A stretch of 32,895 nucleotides of DNA from Myxococcales bacterium. Lineage in GTDB: Bacteria > Myxococcota_A > Polyangia > Polyangiales > Houyiibacteriaceae. Every line of letters starts with the position of its first letter. Within the stretch, counting starts at the first letter, position 1. The stretch covers positions 1 through 32,895 of the forward strand of contig JAAYBZ010000040.1 of NCBI GenBank assembly GCA_012744445.1, given 5' to 3'. Below the pieces are notes generated by a model. It had not been told where the DNA came from, made no database searches, and was given only the letters and a program-made list of their open reading frames with translations. A program made the position numbers and the translations under genes. Shown here one piece after another: positions 1-7,737 of the stretch.

Positions 1-102
1 CATGCGGTGGAGGAGCGCCACGCGCTCGGCGCTCGAAAGCCCTTGCAACACGCGGCTCGCCTCACGCGCAGCCGCGGCTTGTCGTCTCGAACCGTCTTCC
101 AT
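1..102 (-). CDS. proA: Probable glutamate-5-semialdehyde dehydrogenase, N-terminal fragment (cut by window edge)
   Basis: Only the first 34 codons are present, reading leftwards from ATG at 102-100 off the left edge. The peptide begins MEDGSRRQAAAAREASRVLQ and continues with a leucine/serine segment (GLSSAERVALL). This alternating Ala/Arg helix followed by 'LSSAER..LLHRM' resembles the start of gamma-glutamyl phosphate reductase (ProA), the second enzyme of proline synthesis, where an 'ARAASR.L..LS...K...L..MA' pattern is usual. The match rests on a short stretch without any catalytic residue, so another ALDH-superfamily protein is possible. The gene diverges from trxB across 103 bases. Confidence 0.45.
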   Translation of the reverse strand, partial: MEDGSRRQAAAAREASRVLQGLSSAERVALLHRM

Positions 103-152
103 CGCGCGATTGTAGCAGGGTGCCCCGGCTTCGCCTCCACACCGCCGTACCC

Positions 153-181
153 TTGCCAAGAGGCGAGGTTGTCTGCATAGG
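153..181 (+). promoter_or_regulatory. Candidate promoter of trxB
   Basis: TTGCCA (153-158) is followed after 17 bases by CATAGG (176-181). The -35 box is good and the -10 box is weak (3 of 6). Transcription would start near 188, giving a leader of under 20 bases before the GTG at 206. Position and spacing fit a housekeeping-sigma promoter, but the boxes are short and the call is tentative. Confidence 0.3.
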
Positions 182-205
182 TGCGGTCCATCCAGGGAGT
201 TCGTC

Positions 206-1165
206 GTGAGCCAACCTCATAAAGTCGTCATCATCGGCAGCGGCCCCGCCGCCCACACCGCCGCCATCTACGCCGCGCGCGCCGCGCTCGAGCCCGTCCT
301 CTTCGAGGGCTTCATGGCGGCCGGCATCGCGGCCGGCGGTCAGCTCACCACCACGACGGAAGTCGAGAACTTCCCCGGCTTCCCCGAGGGCATCATGGGC
401 CCCGAGCTCATGGACCGCATGCGCGCGCAGAGCCTCCGCTTCGGCACCGTCATCCACACCGAGACGGTGAACGAGGTCGACCTCTCCAAGCGCCCGTTCA
501 AGTTCAAGGCCGACACCATCGAGGGCGAGGCCGAGACCCTCATCATCGCCACCGGCGCCACGGCCAAGCGCCTCGACATCCCCGGCGCGCGTGACAACGA
601 GCTCTGGCAGCGCGGCATCAGCGCCTGCGCGGTCTGCGACGGCGCGCTCCCGGTCTTCCGCAACAAGCCGCTCGCGGTCGTGGGCGGCGGTGACTCGGCC
701 GTCGAAGAGGCCTCCTATCTCTCGAAGTACGGCTCCAAGGTCTACCTCATCCACCGCCGCGACGAGCTCCGCGCGTCGAAGATCATGCAGCAGCGCGCCT
801 TCGACAACCCCAAGATCGAGCTCGTCTGGTGGAGCGAGGTCGTCGAGGCGCTCGGCAGCGACGGGCTCGAGCGCATCCGCGTGAAGAACGTGAAGTCGGG
901 CGAGATCACCGAGCTCGAGGTCGCGGGCCTCTTCTTCGCCATCGGCCACGTGCCCAACACCGCGTTCCTCGGCGGCCAGATCGAGCTCGACGAGACCGGC
1001 TACATCGTCACCAAGCCGGGGACGGTGGAGACCAACGTGCCGGGCGTCTTCGCCGCGGGCGACGTGCAGGACAAGCGCTGGCGTCAGGCCATCACGGCCG
1101 CCGGCACGGGCTGCATGGCCGCGCTCTCGGCCGAGCACTTCCTCGCCTCGCACGGCAAGCTCTGA
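206..1165 (+). CDS. trxB: Thioredoxin reductase (NADPH)
   Basis: This is a cytoplasmic FAD enzyme that passes electrons from NADPH to thioredoxin. At 319 residues it has the normal low-molecular-weight TrxB length. Visible in order are the N-terminal FAD dinucleotide fold ([12 protein letters not shown], residues 9-20), the [17 protein letters not shown] segment typical of TrxB, the redox pair CAVC at residues 141-144, the NADPH-binding fold [10 protein letters not shown] starting at residue 160, and the C-terminal FAD motif [15 protein letters not shown]. The start is GTG at 206, chosen because AGGGAG (194-199) lies 6 bases upstream and [13 protein letters not shown] gives the expected short lead-in. 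No thioredoxin gene is adjacent. The stop lies only 6 bases from the stop of the convergent phosphoesterase gene. Confidence 0.96.
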   Translation: MSQPHKVVIIGSGPAAHTAAIYAARAALEPVLFEGFMAAGIAAGGQLTTTTEVENFPGFPEGIMGPELMDRMRAQSLRFGTVIHTETVNEVDLSKRPFKFKADTIEGEAETLIIATGATAKRLDIPGARDNELWQRGISACAVCDGALPVFRNKPLAVVGGGDSAVEEASYLSKYGSKVYLIHRRDELRASKIMQQRAFDNPKIELVWWSEVVEALGSDGLERIRVKNVKSGEITELEVAGLFFAIGHVPNTAFLGGQIELDETGYIVTKPGTVETNVPGVFAAGDVQDKRWRQAITAAGTGCMAALSAEHFLASHGKL

Positions 1166-1171
1166 GCGCGA

Positions 1172-2197
1172 TCAATCGTCGTGGCGTCGGCCGCGTGACC
1201 CGCCCTCGCGCGGCGCGCTCCGTCGGTCGACGCCGTTTCGACGCTCCCGCTTGAGCTGCTTCTTGAGCACGGCGAGCGCCCGCTTGCGCTGCACCGCCTC
1301 GCTGGGCTTCCGCCCCGGCATCGGCGGCTGCGAGACGTGGTGCTCGTTCTTGGCCGCGTCGGGCGGCACGCCCAGCTCGAAGAAGGCCACCTCGCGCTTG
1401 GCGCGCTCGCCGAGGCGGACGGGCATCACGGCCGCGCCGATGCCCGCGCCGACGTAGACCGACCCCATGGGCGCCGGGGCGCGGCGATCGCCGTAGAGGC
1501 CGTGCACGTAGCGATGTCCGGCCACGCGGCCGATGAGCATCTCGTGCATGCGCGCCAGCGTGATCTGGCCCGCGTGCGTATGCCCCGCGAGGACGAGCGG
1601 GATGCCGCGCGCCCAGAGCAGATCGGCCTCCTCGGCGATGTGGCTGAGCGCGAGCGTGGGCACGTCGTGGCGGAGCCCGCGGAGCGCCTTCTCGGGATCC
1701 GCGTGGCCGGTGTACGCGTCGTCGAGGCCGAGGACCTGGAGCTTCTGGTGCCGGATGGTGATCGTGGTGTGTGCGTTGTCGAGGAGCTCGACGCCCGCCT
1801 TGCGGAGCCCGCGCCGCACCTCGTCGGCGCCGGACCAGTGGTCGTGGTTGCCGAGGACGGCGAAGGTGGGCACCTCGATCGACGAGAGGGCCTCGATCAT
1901 CGCGTCGATGTAGAGCTGGCTGTGGCAGACGAAGTCGCCGGTGATCACGACGAGATCGGGTTTGCCGGCCTTGGTGAGCTCGAGGGCGCGCTTCTGGATC
2001 TGCATCGGGGTCACGCGGCCGAAGTGCTGATCGGTGAGGTGCGCCACCCGGATCGGGTCCATCATCTCGGCGTATCGCTGGGGACCGGCGAAGGAGCGGA
2101 TGGCGAACGCCCCGTCGTCGGGGATGGAGCCGGGACCCTTCTGGACGATCGAGGCGAGCTCGTCGAGCTCCGCGTCTCCTGATCCGCGTGAGGACAT
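1172..2197 (-). CDS. Calcineurin-like metallophosphoesterase (YkuE/YaeI type)
   Basis: This is a 341-residue dimetal phosphoesterase. The core motifs are all present: TDQH (D56, H58), GDF (D88), GNHD (residues 116-119), a 'LSHIAEEADLL' histidine segment, and AGHTHAGQ near residue 230. The 'THAGQ' form is typical of the YkuE/YaeI branch, some members of which act on lipid-linked phosphates; the substrate here is unknown. There is no signal peptide or membrane anchor. The last 40 or so residues are strongly basic (RKRALAVLKKQLKRERR), a possible membrane- or nucleic-acid-contacting tail. I chose ATG at 2197 because the segment before the first motif reads as ordinary coding sequence. ATG at 2065 or 2062 (MMDPIRVAHLTD) is an alternative start just before the fold. 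The gene diverges from the DNA methyltransferase. Confidence 0.88.
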   Translation of the reverse strand: MSSRGSGDAELDELASIVQKGPGSIPDDGAFAIRSFAGPQRYAEMMDPIRVAHLTDQHFGRVTPMQIQKRALELTKAGKPDLVVITGDFVCHSQLYIDAMIEALSSIEVPTFAVLGNHDHWSGADEVRRGLRKAGVELLDNAHTTITIRHQKLQVLGLDDAYTGHADPEKALRGLRHDVPTLALSHIAEEADLLWARGIPLVLAGHTHAGQITLARMHEMLIGRVAGHRYVHGLYGDRRAPAPMGSVYVGAGIGAAVMPVRLGERAKREVAFFELGVPPDAAKNEHHVSQPPMPGRKPSEAVQRKRALAVLKKQLKRERRNGVDRRSAPREGGSRGRRHDD

Positions 2198-2315
2198 CGG
2201 ACCCACTTTAAGACTCGATCCCGTTCGGATCCACGGTTCGAGGGCCGCTTTCCTCCCCAACTTCGACCGCGCGCGTCCTCTGGCGCGGAAGAGGCGGAGG
2301 GGCGATGCTCCGAGG

Positions 2316-3962
2316 GTGCCTCGCCTCGACGCGATCGACGCCCTCATCGACGAGACCCACGACGCCCTCCGCGCCGAGCTGGGGCTCGAGTCGGCGGCGG
2401 CGCTCGCGGCCATCCTCGGCGCGATACGCAGGGCGCGCCCCTCCAACGACGCCGTCGCGACGATCGCGCGGCCGCTCCTCGAATGCGTCGACGACGACGC
2501 CTCCATCGCCGAACGCCTCGCCGCGCGGATCCTCTCGACGGATGCGCGGCGCGCGAGCGGCCTCTACACGACCCCGCTCGCGATCACGCGGCTCGCCTTC
2601 GAGCTCCTCGGGCTCGCGCAGGACGCGCGCGTGCTCGATCCGGCCTGCGGCGCCGGCGCGTTCCTCCACCCCTTCGCGGCCGCGGGGCACGAAGTCCACG
2701 GCCGCGATCGCAACCCGCACATGATCGAGCTCGCGCGCGTCGTCCTCGGGGCACGCGCGGCCCTCGAGGTGGGCGACTCGCTCGCCGAAGGCGACTTCGC
2801 GGAGCGCTTCGACGCCGTGGTCTTGAACCCGCCCTTCGGCGTCCACGTCGATGCCTCGGTCGCGCGTGGCTTCTCGAGCGCCTCGCCGAACGGCAAGACG
2901 CCGAGCGAGGTCCTCTTCCTCGAGCTCGCGGCCAAGGCGCTCCGCGCGGGTGGACGGCTGGCGGCCATCGTGCCCGCGGGCTTCTTCACCAACCACGGCC
3001 TCGCCCACGCCCGCCGCGTGCTCCAAACGGAGCTCCGCCTCGTGCTCGCCGTCGAGCTCCCGCCCGAGGCCTTCATGCACGCCGGCGCGCGCATGAGCTC
3101 CTTCCTCCTCTGCGCCGAGCGCGTGGGTGAGACGCCCCGCTTCGGCCGTGTCGGCGAATTCCTCCGCCTCGAGGCGAAGGACGCCGGCCACGATCGCCTC
3201 GGCAACGCGCTCCCCGCGAGCGATCTCGATCGTGTCCTCGACGAGGCGCGCGCCTTCTTGCGCGACGCGCCGGGGATGCGCGTCACGCCCGGCAGGGAGA
3301 TGGAGGAGGCGTTCGCCACACGCGCCCCTCTTGCCTCGGGAAGCGACGAGCGCCTCGACGCGCGCTGCTCGGTCGTCCGACTGGGCAAGACGCCGCCGAA
3401 GGACGCGTATGCCGAGCAGGGGCATTTCATCGTGAAGGTGGGCAACCTGACGGGGCACGGCCTCGACTTCACCCCGCGGGACCGGAACTTCGTCACGCCC
3501 GAGTACGCGCAGGCCGTGATGACGAGCCGCGTGGGCGAAGAGCTCACGCTCCGCCGCGGCGATCTCCTCGTCACCGCCTCGGCCCACGCGCGGCGCTACA
3601 TCGCCGAGAAGGTCGATCGCGTCGAAGGCTTCCCCGACTGGATCGAGGAGCCCGTCTTCTTCGTCGGCGAGCTCCTGCTCCTCCGCCCGCGCGACGAGGC
3701 GACCTCGCTCGCGCTCCTCGGCTACCTGCGGAGCCCGGCCGGGAAGCACGCGCTCCGCGCGCTCGTGCGCGGGCAGACGGCGCACCTCCTGCCAAAGGAC
3801 GTTCGGTCGCTCTGCGTCCCGACCCCGCCACGATCACCCGAAGCCGACGAGCTCCACGCGCGCCTGCTCCGCGAGGCCGAGCTCGCCCTCGAGCTGGAGC
3901 GCGAGCGTCGTGCGCTCGACGCCCTCGCGCGGAAGCTCTACGGAGGACCTTTCGATGATTGA
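2316..3962 (+). CDS. Solitary N6-adenine DNA methyltransferase with fused specificity-like C-terminus
   Basis: This 548-residue protein has the layout of a type I/IIG modification subunit. An N-terminal helical region (1-75) precedes 'SGLYTTPLAI', the usual HsdM lead-in to the SAM domain. SAM motif I is DPACGAGAF (residues 108-116), and the adenine-MTase motif IV is NPPF (171-174). From about residue 360 the sequence changes to a target-recognition style: 'IVKVGNLTG', 'RRGDLLVTAS', then 'GQTAHLLPKDVRSLCVP.P' and a terminal helix (ELHARLLREAELALELER), as in HsdS half-subunits. So M and S functions appear fused in one chain. No endonuclease domain or hsdR gene is visible. The GTG start at 2316 is the best guess; in-frame sequence upstream overlaps the phosphoesterase promoter and looks non-coding. 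The 3' end overlaps the lipoprotein gene by 8 bases. Confidence 0.85.
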   Translation: MPRLDAIDALIDETHDALRAELGLESAAALAAILGAIRRARPSNDAVATIARPLLECVDDDASIAERLAARILSTDARRASGLYTTPLAITRLAFELLGLAQDARVLDPACGAGAFLHPFAAAGHEVHGRDRNPHMIELARVVLGARAALEVGDSLAEGDFAERFDAVVLNPPFGVHVDASVARGFSSASPNGKTPSEVLFLELAAKALRAGGRLAAIVPAGFFTNHGLAHARRVLQTELRLVLAVELPPEAFMHAGARMSSFLLCAERVGETPRFGRVGEFLRLEAKDAGHDRLGNALPASDLDRVLDEARAFLRDAPGMRVTPGREMEEAFATRAPLASGSDERLDARCSVVRLGKTPPKDAYAEQGHFIVKVGNLTGHGLDFTPRDRNFVTPEYAQAVMTSRVGEELTLRRGDLLVTASAHARRYIAEKVDRVEGFPDWIEEPVFFVGELLLLRPRDEATSLALLGYLRSPAGKHALRALVRGQTAHLLPKDVRSLCVPTPPRSPEADELHARLLREAELALELERERRALDALARKLYGGPFDD

Positions 3963-4542
3963 ACGCGCCGCCCTCGCCTCCTTGCTCCTCCTCGCGGCCT
4001 GCCGAGAAGACGCGCCCGCGCGTTCGAACGAGCCGGCGCCCTCCAAGGAAGAGACGCCCCGCGCCGCGCCCGTTCAGGACGACGCGCCCTCGTCGGGCCC
4101 CGAGCTCCTCTGGATCTTCCCGAAGCTCTCGGCGACGCTCCGCGGCGAGCCGGCGGAGCCCTTCTCGCAGCCCGTCACGCTCGTCCTCGACGGACGCACC
4201 GTGCGCCTCGGCGTGCGCCTCCGCGAGGGCGAGCTCGTCGCGCGCGAAGAGGGCCGGAGGCAGCTCGTCTTCCTCGAGCTCTTCGATCTCGACGAGCGCC
4301 CGAGCGGCGAGACGATCCACCGGTTCACGCTCACGCTCGCCGAAGGGCCCGACGTCGAGCCCACCGACGATCTCCTCCGCGCCGAGACGCGCGGCGATCG
4401 CATCCTCGTCACGCTCGCGCGGCGCGGTCTCCGTGAAGACGAGGACGTGCTCGAGGACGAGCCCGAGGTGGTCGAGCAGGTGCTCCTCGCGCGCGACGCG
4501 TCCGGCAAGCTCCGCGCCGTCTCGCGCAGCAAGCGTCGCTAG
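3955..4542 (+). CDS. Small hypothetical lipoprotein
   Basis: This 195-residue protein begins MIERAALASLLLLAAC, a short charged start, a hydrophobic stretch and a lipobox (LAAC, Cys16). It should therefore be lipidated and anchored at the cell envelope. After the cysteine comes a Pro/Ala/Glu/Ser-rich linker to about residue 50, then a soluble domain rich in charged beta-strand-like segments (VTLVLDGRTVRLGVRLREGELV). I recognise no family. The start is firm: GGAGGA (3942-3947) sits 7 bases upstream of the ATG, inside the end of the methyltransferase gene. The 8-base overlap suggests coupled translation, but a functional link to DNA methylation is not evident. Confidence 0.8.
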   Translation: MIERAALASLLLLAACREDAPARSNEPAPSKEETPRAAPVQDDAPSSGPELLWIFPKLSATLRGEPAEPFSQPVTLVLDGRTVRLGVRLREGELVAREEGRRQLVFLELFDLDERPSGETIHRFTLTLAEGPDVEPTDDLLRAETRGDRILVTLARRGLREDEDVLEDEPEVVEQVLLARDASGKLRAVSRSKRR

Positions 4543-4611
4543 ACCCGAGTACGAGCCGCCCCCCTCCGAGCACCGGTGATCCGCCGCCGGCGAATTGGTA
4601 TGGTGCCGGCC

Positions 4612-5790
4612 ATGGATCTTCGATTCACCCCTGAGGAAGAGGCCTTCCGCGAAGAGGTCCGCGCCTACATCGACGAGGCGATGCCTCCGCACATCAAGGC
4701 CAAGGCCGAGAGCGGCGCCCCCTTCACCAACGCCGAGATGATGGAGTGGCACCGCATCCTCCACAAGAAGGGCTGGGCGGCGCCGCACTTCCCGAAGAGC
4801 GTGGGCGGCTCGGAGCTCGACCCCACGCGCCGCTTCATCCTCGCCGAGGAGCTCGCGCTCGCCGGCGCCCCGCAGCTCTCGCCCTTCGGCCTCAACATGG
4901 TCGGTCCGCTCATCCTCCGCTTCGGCACCGACGAGCAGAAGAAGCGCTTCCTCCCGGGCATCATCGACGGCACGGTCGCGTGGTGTCAGGGCTACTCCGA
5001 GCCCAACGCCGGCTCCGACCTCGCCTCGCTCCGCACCACCGCCGAGGACCAGGGCGATCACTTCCTCGTCAACGGCCAGAAGACCTGGACCACCTACGGC
5101 CAGTACGCCGACTGGATCTTCTGCCTCGTGCGCACCGACGCGAGCGGGAAGAAGCAGCAGGGCATCAGCTTCCTGCTCATCGACATGAAGACGCCGGGCA
5201 TCACCGTCGAGCCGATGCTCACGCTCGGCGGCACGCCCGCGTTCTGCGAGACGTTCTTCGAGAACGTGAAGGTCCCCAAGGAGAACCTCCTCGGCCCGCT
5301 CCACGGAGGTTGGGATCTCGCCAAGGCCCTCCTCGGCCACGAGCGCACGCTCATCGGCTCGATCGCGCCGGTGCTCCGCTCCATCCAGCACCTCAAGCGC
5401 ATCGCCGCGACCAAGCGCGAGGGCGACGCGACGCTCCTCGACGATCCGGCGCTCCGCGATCGCATCGCGAGCCTCGAGCTCCGCGCGAAGGCGCACCAGA
5501 TGGCGAACTACAAGGCGCTCGCCGATCAGGCCGCGGGCAAGCACCCCGGGCCGGAGAGCTCCATCCTCAAGATCGTCGCCTCCACGCTCCAGCAGCAGGT
5601 CGACGAGCTCACCATGGAGATCATGGGGCCCGAGTCGCTCACGTGGTTCAACCCCGACGGCGCCGTGCCGCCGCTCGAGGCCTACGTCGGATCGCGCTTC
5701 TGCTACGACCGCGCCGTGACCATCTACGGCGGCTCGAACGAGATCCAGAAGAACATCATCGCCAAGGCGATCCTGAACCTCCCGAGCTGA
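4612..5790 (+). CDS. Acyl-CoA dehydrogenase, alpha (catalytic) subunit
   Basis: This 392-residue FAD enzyme introduces the alpha-beta double bond in an acyl-CoA. The ACAD signature GYSEPNAGSDLASL starts at residue 127, and a late FAD-contact loop reads YGGSNEIQKN near the C-terminus. The position of the MCAD-type catalytic Glu (YEGT) is Gly here. A Glu is present instead at the IVD/LCAD position, in GHERTL (E244). That pattern is shared by the catalytic chains of heteromeric dehydrogenases such as the pimeloyl-CoA and mycobacterial steroid-side-chain FadE pairs. The ATG at 4612 is chosen for the family-typical start MDLRFTPEEEAF; the ribosome site is weak. It is first in a three-gene operon, 15 bases before its probable beta partner. 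The substrate cannot be read from sequence. Confidence 0.93.
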   Translation: MDLRFTPEEEAFREEVRAYIDEAMPPHIKAKAESGAPFTNAEMMEWHRILHKKGWAAPHFPKSVGGSELDPTRRFILAEELALAGAPQLSPFGLNMVGPLILRFGTDEQKKRFLPGIIDGTVAWCQGYSEPNAGSDLASLRTTAEDQGDHFLVNGQKTWTTYGQYADWIFCLVRTDASGKKQQGISFLLIDMKTPGITVEPMLTLGGTPAFCETFFENVKVPKENLLGPLHGGWDLAKALLGHERTLIGSIAPVLRSIQHLKRIAATKREGDATLLDDPALRDRIASLELRAKAHQMANYKALADQAAGKHPGPESSILKIVASTLQQQVDELTMEIMGPESLTWFNPDGAVPPLEAYVGSRFCYDRAVTIYGGSNEIQKNIIAKAILNLPS

Positions 5791-5805
5791 GAGGAGCCAA
5801 CGACC

Positions 5806-6918
5806 ATGGATTTCGAGCTGAACGAAGATCAGAAGCTCCTCGCACGCACCGCGGCCGACTTCGTCGCCAAGGAGTCGCCGCTCGAGCGCGCGCGCAAGCT
5901 GCGCGACGACGAGCTCGGGTTCGACCTCGCGCTCTACCGCAAGATGGCGGAGCTCGGCTGGCTCAGCCTCCCCTTCGCGGAGGACGTCGGCGGCTTCGGT
6001 GGTGGCTTCCTCGAGGTGGCGCTCGTGCTCGAGTCGGTCGGGCGCCAGCTCGTGCCGGAGCCCCTCCTCGAGAACATCCTCGCGGGCCTCGCCGTCGCCG
6101 AGGGCGGAAGCGCCGAGCAGAAGGCCCTCCTCGAGCCGCTCATCGCGGGCGAGAAGCTCCTCTCGCTCGCCTATCTCGAGCCCAACGGCCGTCAGCGGCG
6201 CGCGCCCTACGAGACGCGCGCGACGAAGAAGGGCGCGGGATACGTCGTCTCGGGCACGAAGACCTGGGTGAGCCACGCGAACGCCTCCGACGCCTTCGTG
6301 GTGAGCGCCGAGCTCGAGGGCGAGACGCGCCTCTTCCTCGTCGCCAAGGACGCCGCCGGCCTCTCGCTCGAGACGCTCAAGACCATCGACGGCCGCCGCG
6401 CGGGCAAGCTCACGCTCGACGCGGTGGAGGCCGAGCTCCTCCCGGGCTCGAGCCAGGCGCTCCTCGATCACGTGCTCGATCGCGGCGCCGCCGGGGCGGT
6501 CGCCGAAGGCGTGGGCCTCACCCAGCGCGTGCTCGAGATCACCACCGAGTACCTCAATACGCGCGAGCAGTTCGGCGTGAAGATCGGCTCCTTCCAGGTG
6601 CTCCAACACCGCGCCGTCGACATGTTCGTCGAGACGCAGCTCATCCGCGCGGCCTCGATCGCGTCGTCGGTGCTCGCCGACGATCCCGATCCGGCGGCGC
6701 GCCTCGAGGCGATCAGCGCGGCCAAGGTCCAGCTCTCAGTGGGCGGCAAGTACGTCACGCAGCAGTCGATCCAGCTCCACGGCGGCATCGGCTGCACCGA
6801 CGAGCACGACATCGGCCTCTTCTTCAAGCGCATGCACGCGCTCAACACGCTCTACGGCGACGAGGCCTTCCACCTGCGGCGCTTCTCCGCGTCGCCCTCC
6901 TTCGCCAAGGTCGGCTGA
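5806..6918 (+). CDS. Acyl-CoA dehydrogenase, beta (non-catalytic) subunit
   Basis: This is a 370-residue member of the acyl-CoA dehydrogenase fold, starting MDFELNEDQKLL. It keeps the C-terminal 'REQFGVKIGSFQVLQH' helix and 'HGGIGCTDEHD' loop, but the residue equivalent to the IVD-type catalytic Glu is Asp (DRG, D225). The middle signature is degenerate (LAYLEPNGRQRR rather than GYSEPNAGSD). Small FadE chains of alpha2-beta2 dehydrogenases show the same features: they complete FAD binding in the partner and lack the base. Pairing with the gene at 4612-5790 is inferred from adjacency and these complementary residues. A good ribosome site (GAGAGGAG) precedes the ATG. The stop overlaps the next start (TGATG). 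Confidence 0.9.
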   Translation: MDFELNEDQKLLARTAADFVAKESPLERARKLRDDELGFDLALYRKMAELGWLSLPFAEDVGGFGGGFLEVALVLESVGRQLVPEPLLENILAGLAVAEGGSAEQKALLEPLIAGEKLLSLAYLEPNGRQRRAPYETRATKKGAGYVVSGTKTWVSHANASDAFVVSAELEGETRLFLVAKDAAGLSLETLKTIDGRRAGKLTLDAVEAELLPGSSQALLDHVLDRGAAGAVAEGVGLTQRVLEITTEYLNTREQFGVKIGSFQVLQHRAVDMFVETQLIRAASIASSVLADDPDPAARLEAISAAKVQLSVGGKYVTQQSIQLHGGIGCTDEHDIGLFFKRMHALNTLYGDEAFHLRRFSASPSFAKVG

Positions 6919-7736
6919 TGGCTCATTTCGACGGCAAGGTCGCCATCGTCACCGGCGGCTCGACGGGCATCGGCCGCGCGCTCGCCAACGCGCTCCTCTC
7001 CCGCGGCGCCACGGTGATCATCACCGGGCGTCGCGAGGCGCGCCTCCGCGAGGCGGCCGAGCTCCTCGGACATGCCGATCGCCTCGAGACCGTCGTCAAC
7101 GACGTCACCGACTTCGAGGCCTTGAAGCGCGTCGTCGACGACGTGATCGCGCGCCATGGCCGCGTCGACTTCATGTTCAACAACGCGGGCGCCGGCATGG
7201 CGGGCGAGGTGAAGGACTCCACGCTCGAAGACTGGGAGCGGATGTGGTCCGTGAACGTGAAGGGCGTGATCCACGGCATCCACGCCGTCTACCCGCACAT
7301 GATCGAGCGCGGCGAGGGGCACATCGTGAACATCTCGTCGGGCGCGGGCATCGTGCCCCAGGGCGGGATGGCGCATTACGTCGCGGCGAAGCACGCGGTC
7401 ACGGGGCTCTCGGGCTCGCTCCGCACCGAGGCGCGTCAGTACGGCGTGAAGGTCACCTGCGTCTGCCCCGGCGCCATCGAGAGCGAGATCCTCGAGACCA
7501 CCACCTATCGCGGCCTCGACGGACAGAAGATCCGCGAGAAGGCCCCGCGCGTCTTCATGACCGCCGACGAGTGCGCGCGGCAGATCCTGCGCGGTGTGGA
7601 GAAGAACCGTGGCATCGTGCCCATCACCAAGATCACCAAGGTGAACTGGGCGCTCTACCGCTTCTCGCCGGCGCTCGGCGCGCGCCTCAACGAGGTCCGC
7701 TTCCGCATGATGAAGAAGATCGGCGGGGGACGCTGA
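6918..7736 (+). CDS. Short-chain dehydrogenase/reductase (SDR)
   Basis: This is a 272-residue classical SDR. The nucleotide fold is TGGSTGIG near residue 12, NNAG is at about 90, and the catalytic set is S141, Y154, K158 (SSGAG...HYVAAK). A basic residue after the first strand (TGRREAR) favours NADP(H), by analogy. The C-terminal region (KITKVNWALYRFSPALGARLNE) is longer and more basic/hydrophobic than in FabG, as in membrane-associated lipid SDRs. The start overlaps the beta-subunit stop by one base, so the three genes form one transcript. A hydroxyacyl-CoA or keto-lipid substrate is inferred from context only. Confidence 0.9.
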   Translation: MAHFDGKVAIVTGGSTGIGRALANALLSRGATVIITGRREARLREAAELLGHADRLETVVNDVTDFEALKRVVDDVIARHGRVDFMFNNAGAGMAGEVKDSTLEDWERMWSVNVKGVIHGIHAVYPHMIERGEGHIVNISSGAGIVPQGGMAHYVAAKHAVTGLSGSLRTEARQYGVKVTCVCPGAIESEILETTTYRGLDGQKIREKAPRVFMTADECARQILRGVEKNRGIVPITKITKVNWALYRFSPALGARLNEVRFRMMKKIGGGR

Positions 7737-7737
7737 G

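Noticed and set aside
2198..2506. Extension of the phosphoesterase upstream to an ATG at 2506
   Set aside because: The added 103 residues are Ser/Ala/Arg-rich with no family similarity and would overlap the start of the divergent methyltransferase gene.
2316..3962. A complete restriction-modification or BREX/DISARM-like defence system
   Set aside because: Only the methyltransferase is recognisable; no nuclease, helicase, phosphatase (PglZ) or DUF-type partner lies nearby.
4582..4611. TATGGT (4599-4604) as a -10 box for the first acyl-CoA dehydrogenase operon
   Set aside because: No -35-like hexamer is found 16-18 bases upstream, and it is only 8 bases from the start codon, so I did not list it.
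3571..6609. A 1012-codon open frame on the minus strand opposite the methyltransferase end, the lipoprotein and the acyl-CoA dehydrogenase genes
   Set aside because: Its translation is low-complexity Glu/Arg/Leu/Ala/Gly/His text with no motif, which arises when GC-rich genes are read antisense. The plus strand holds recognisable enzymes throughout.
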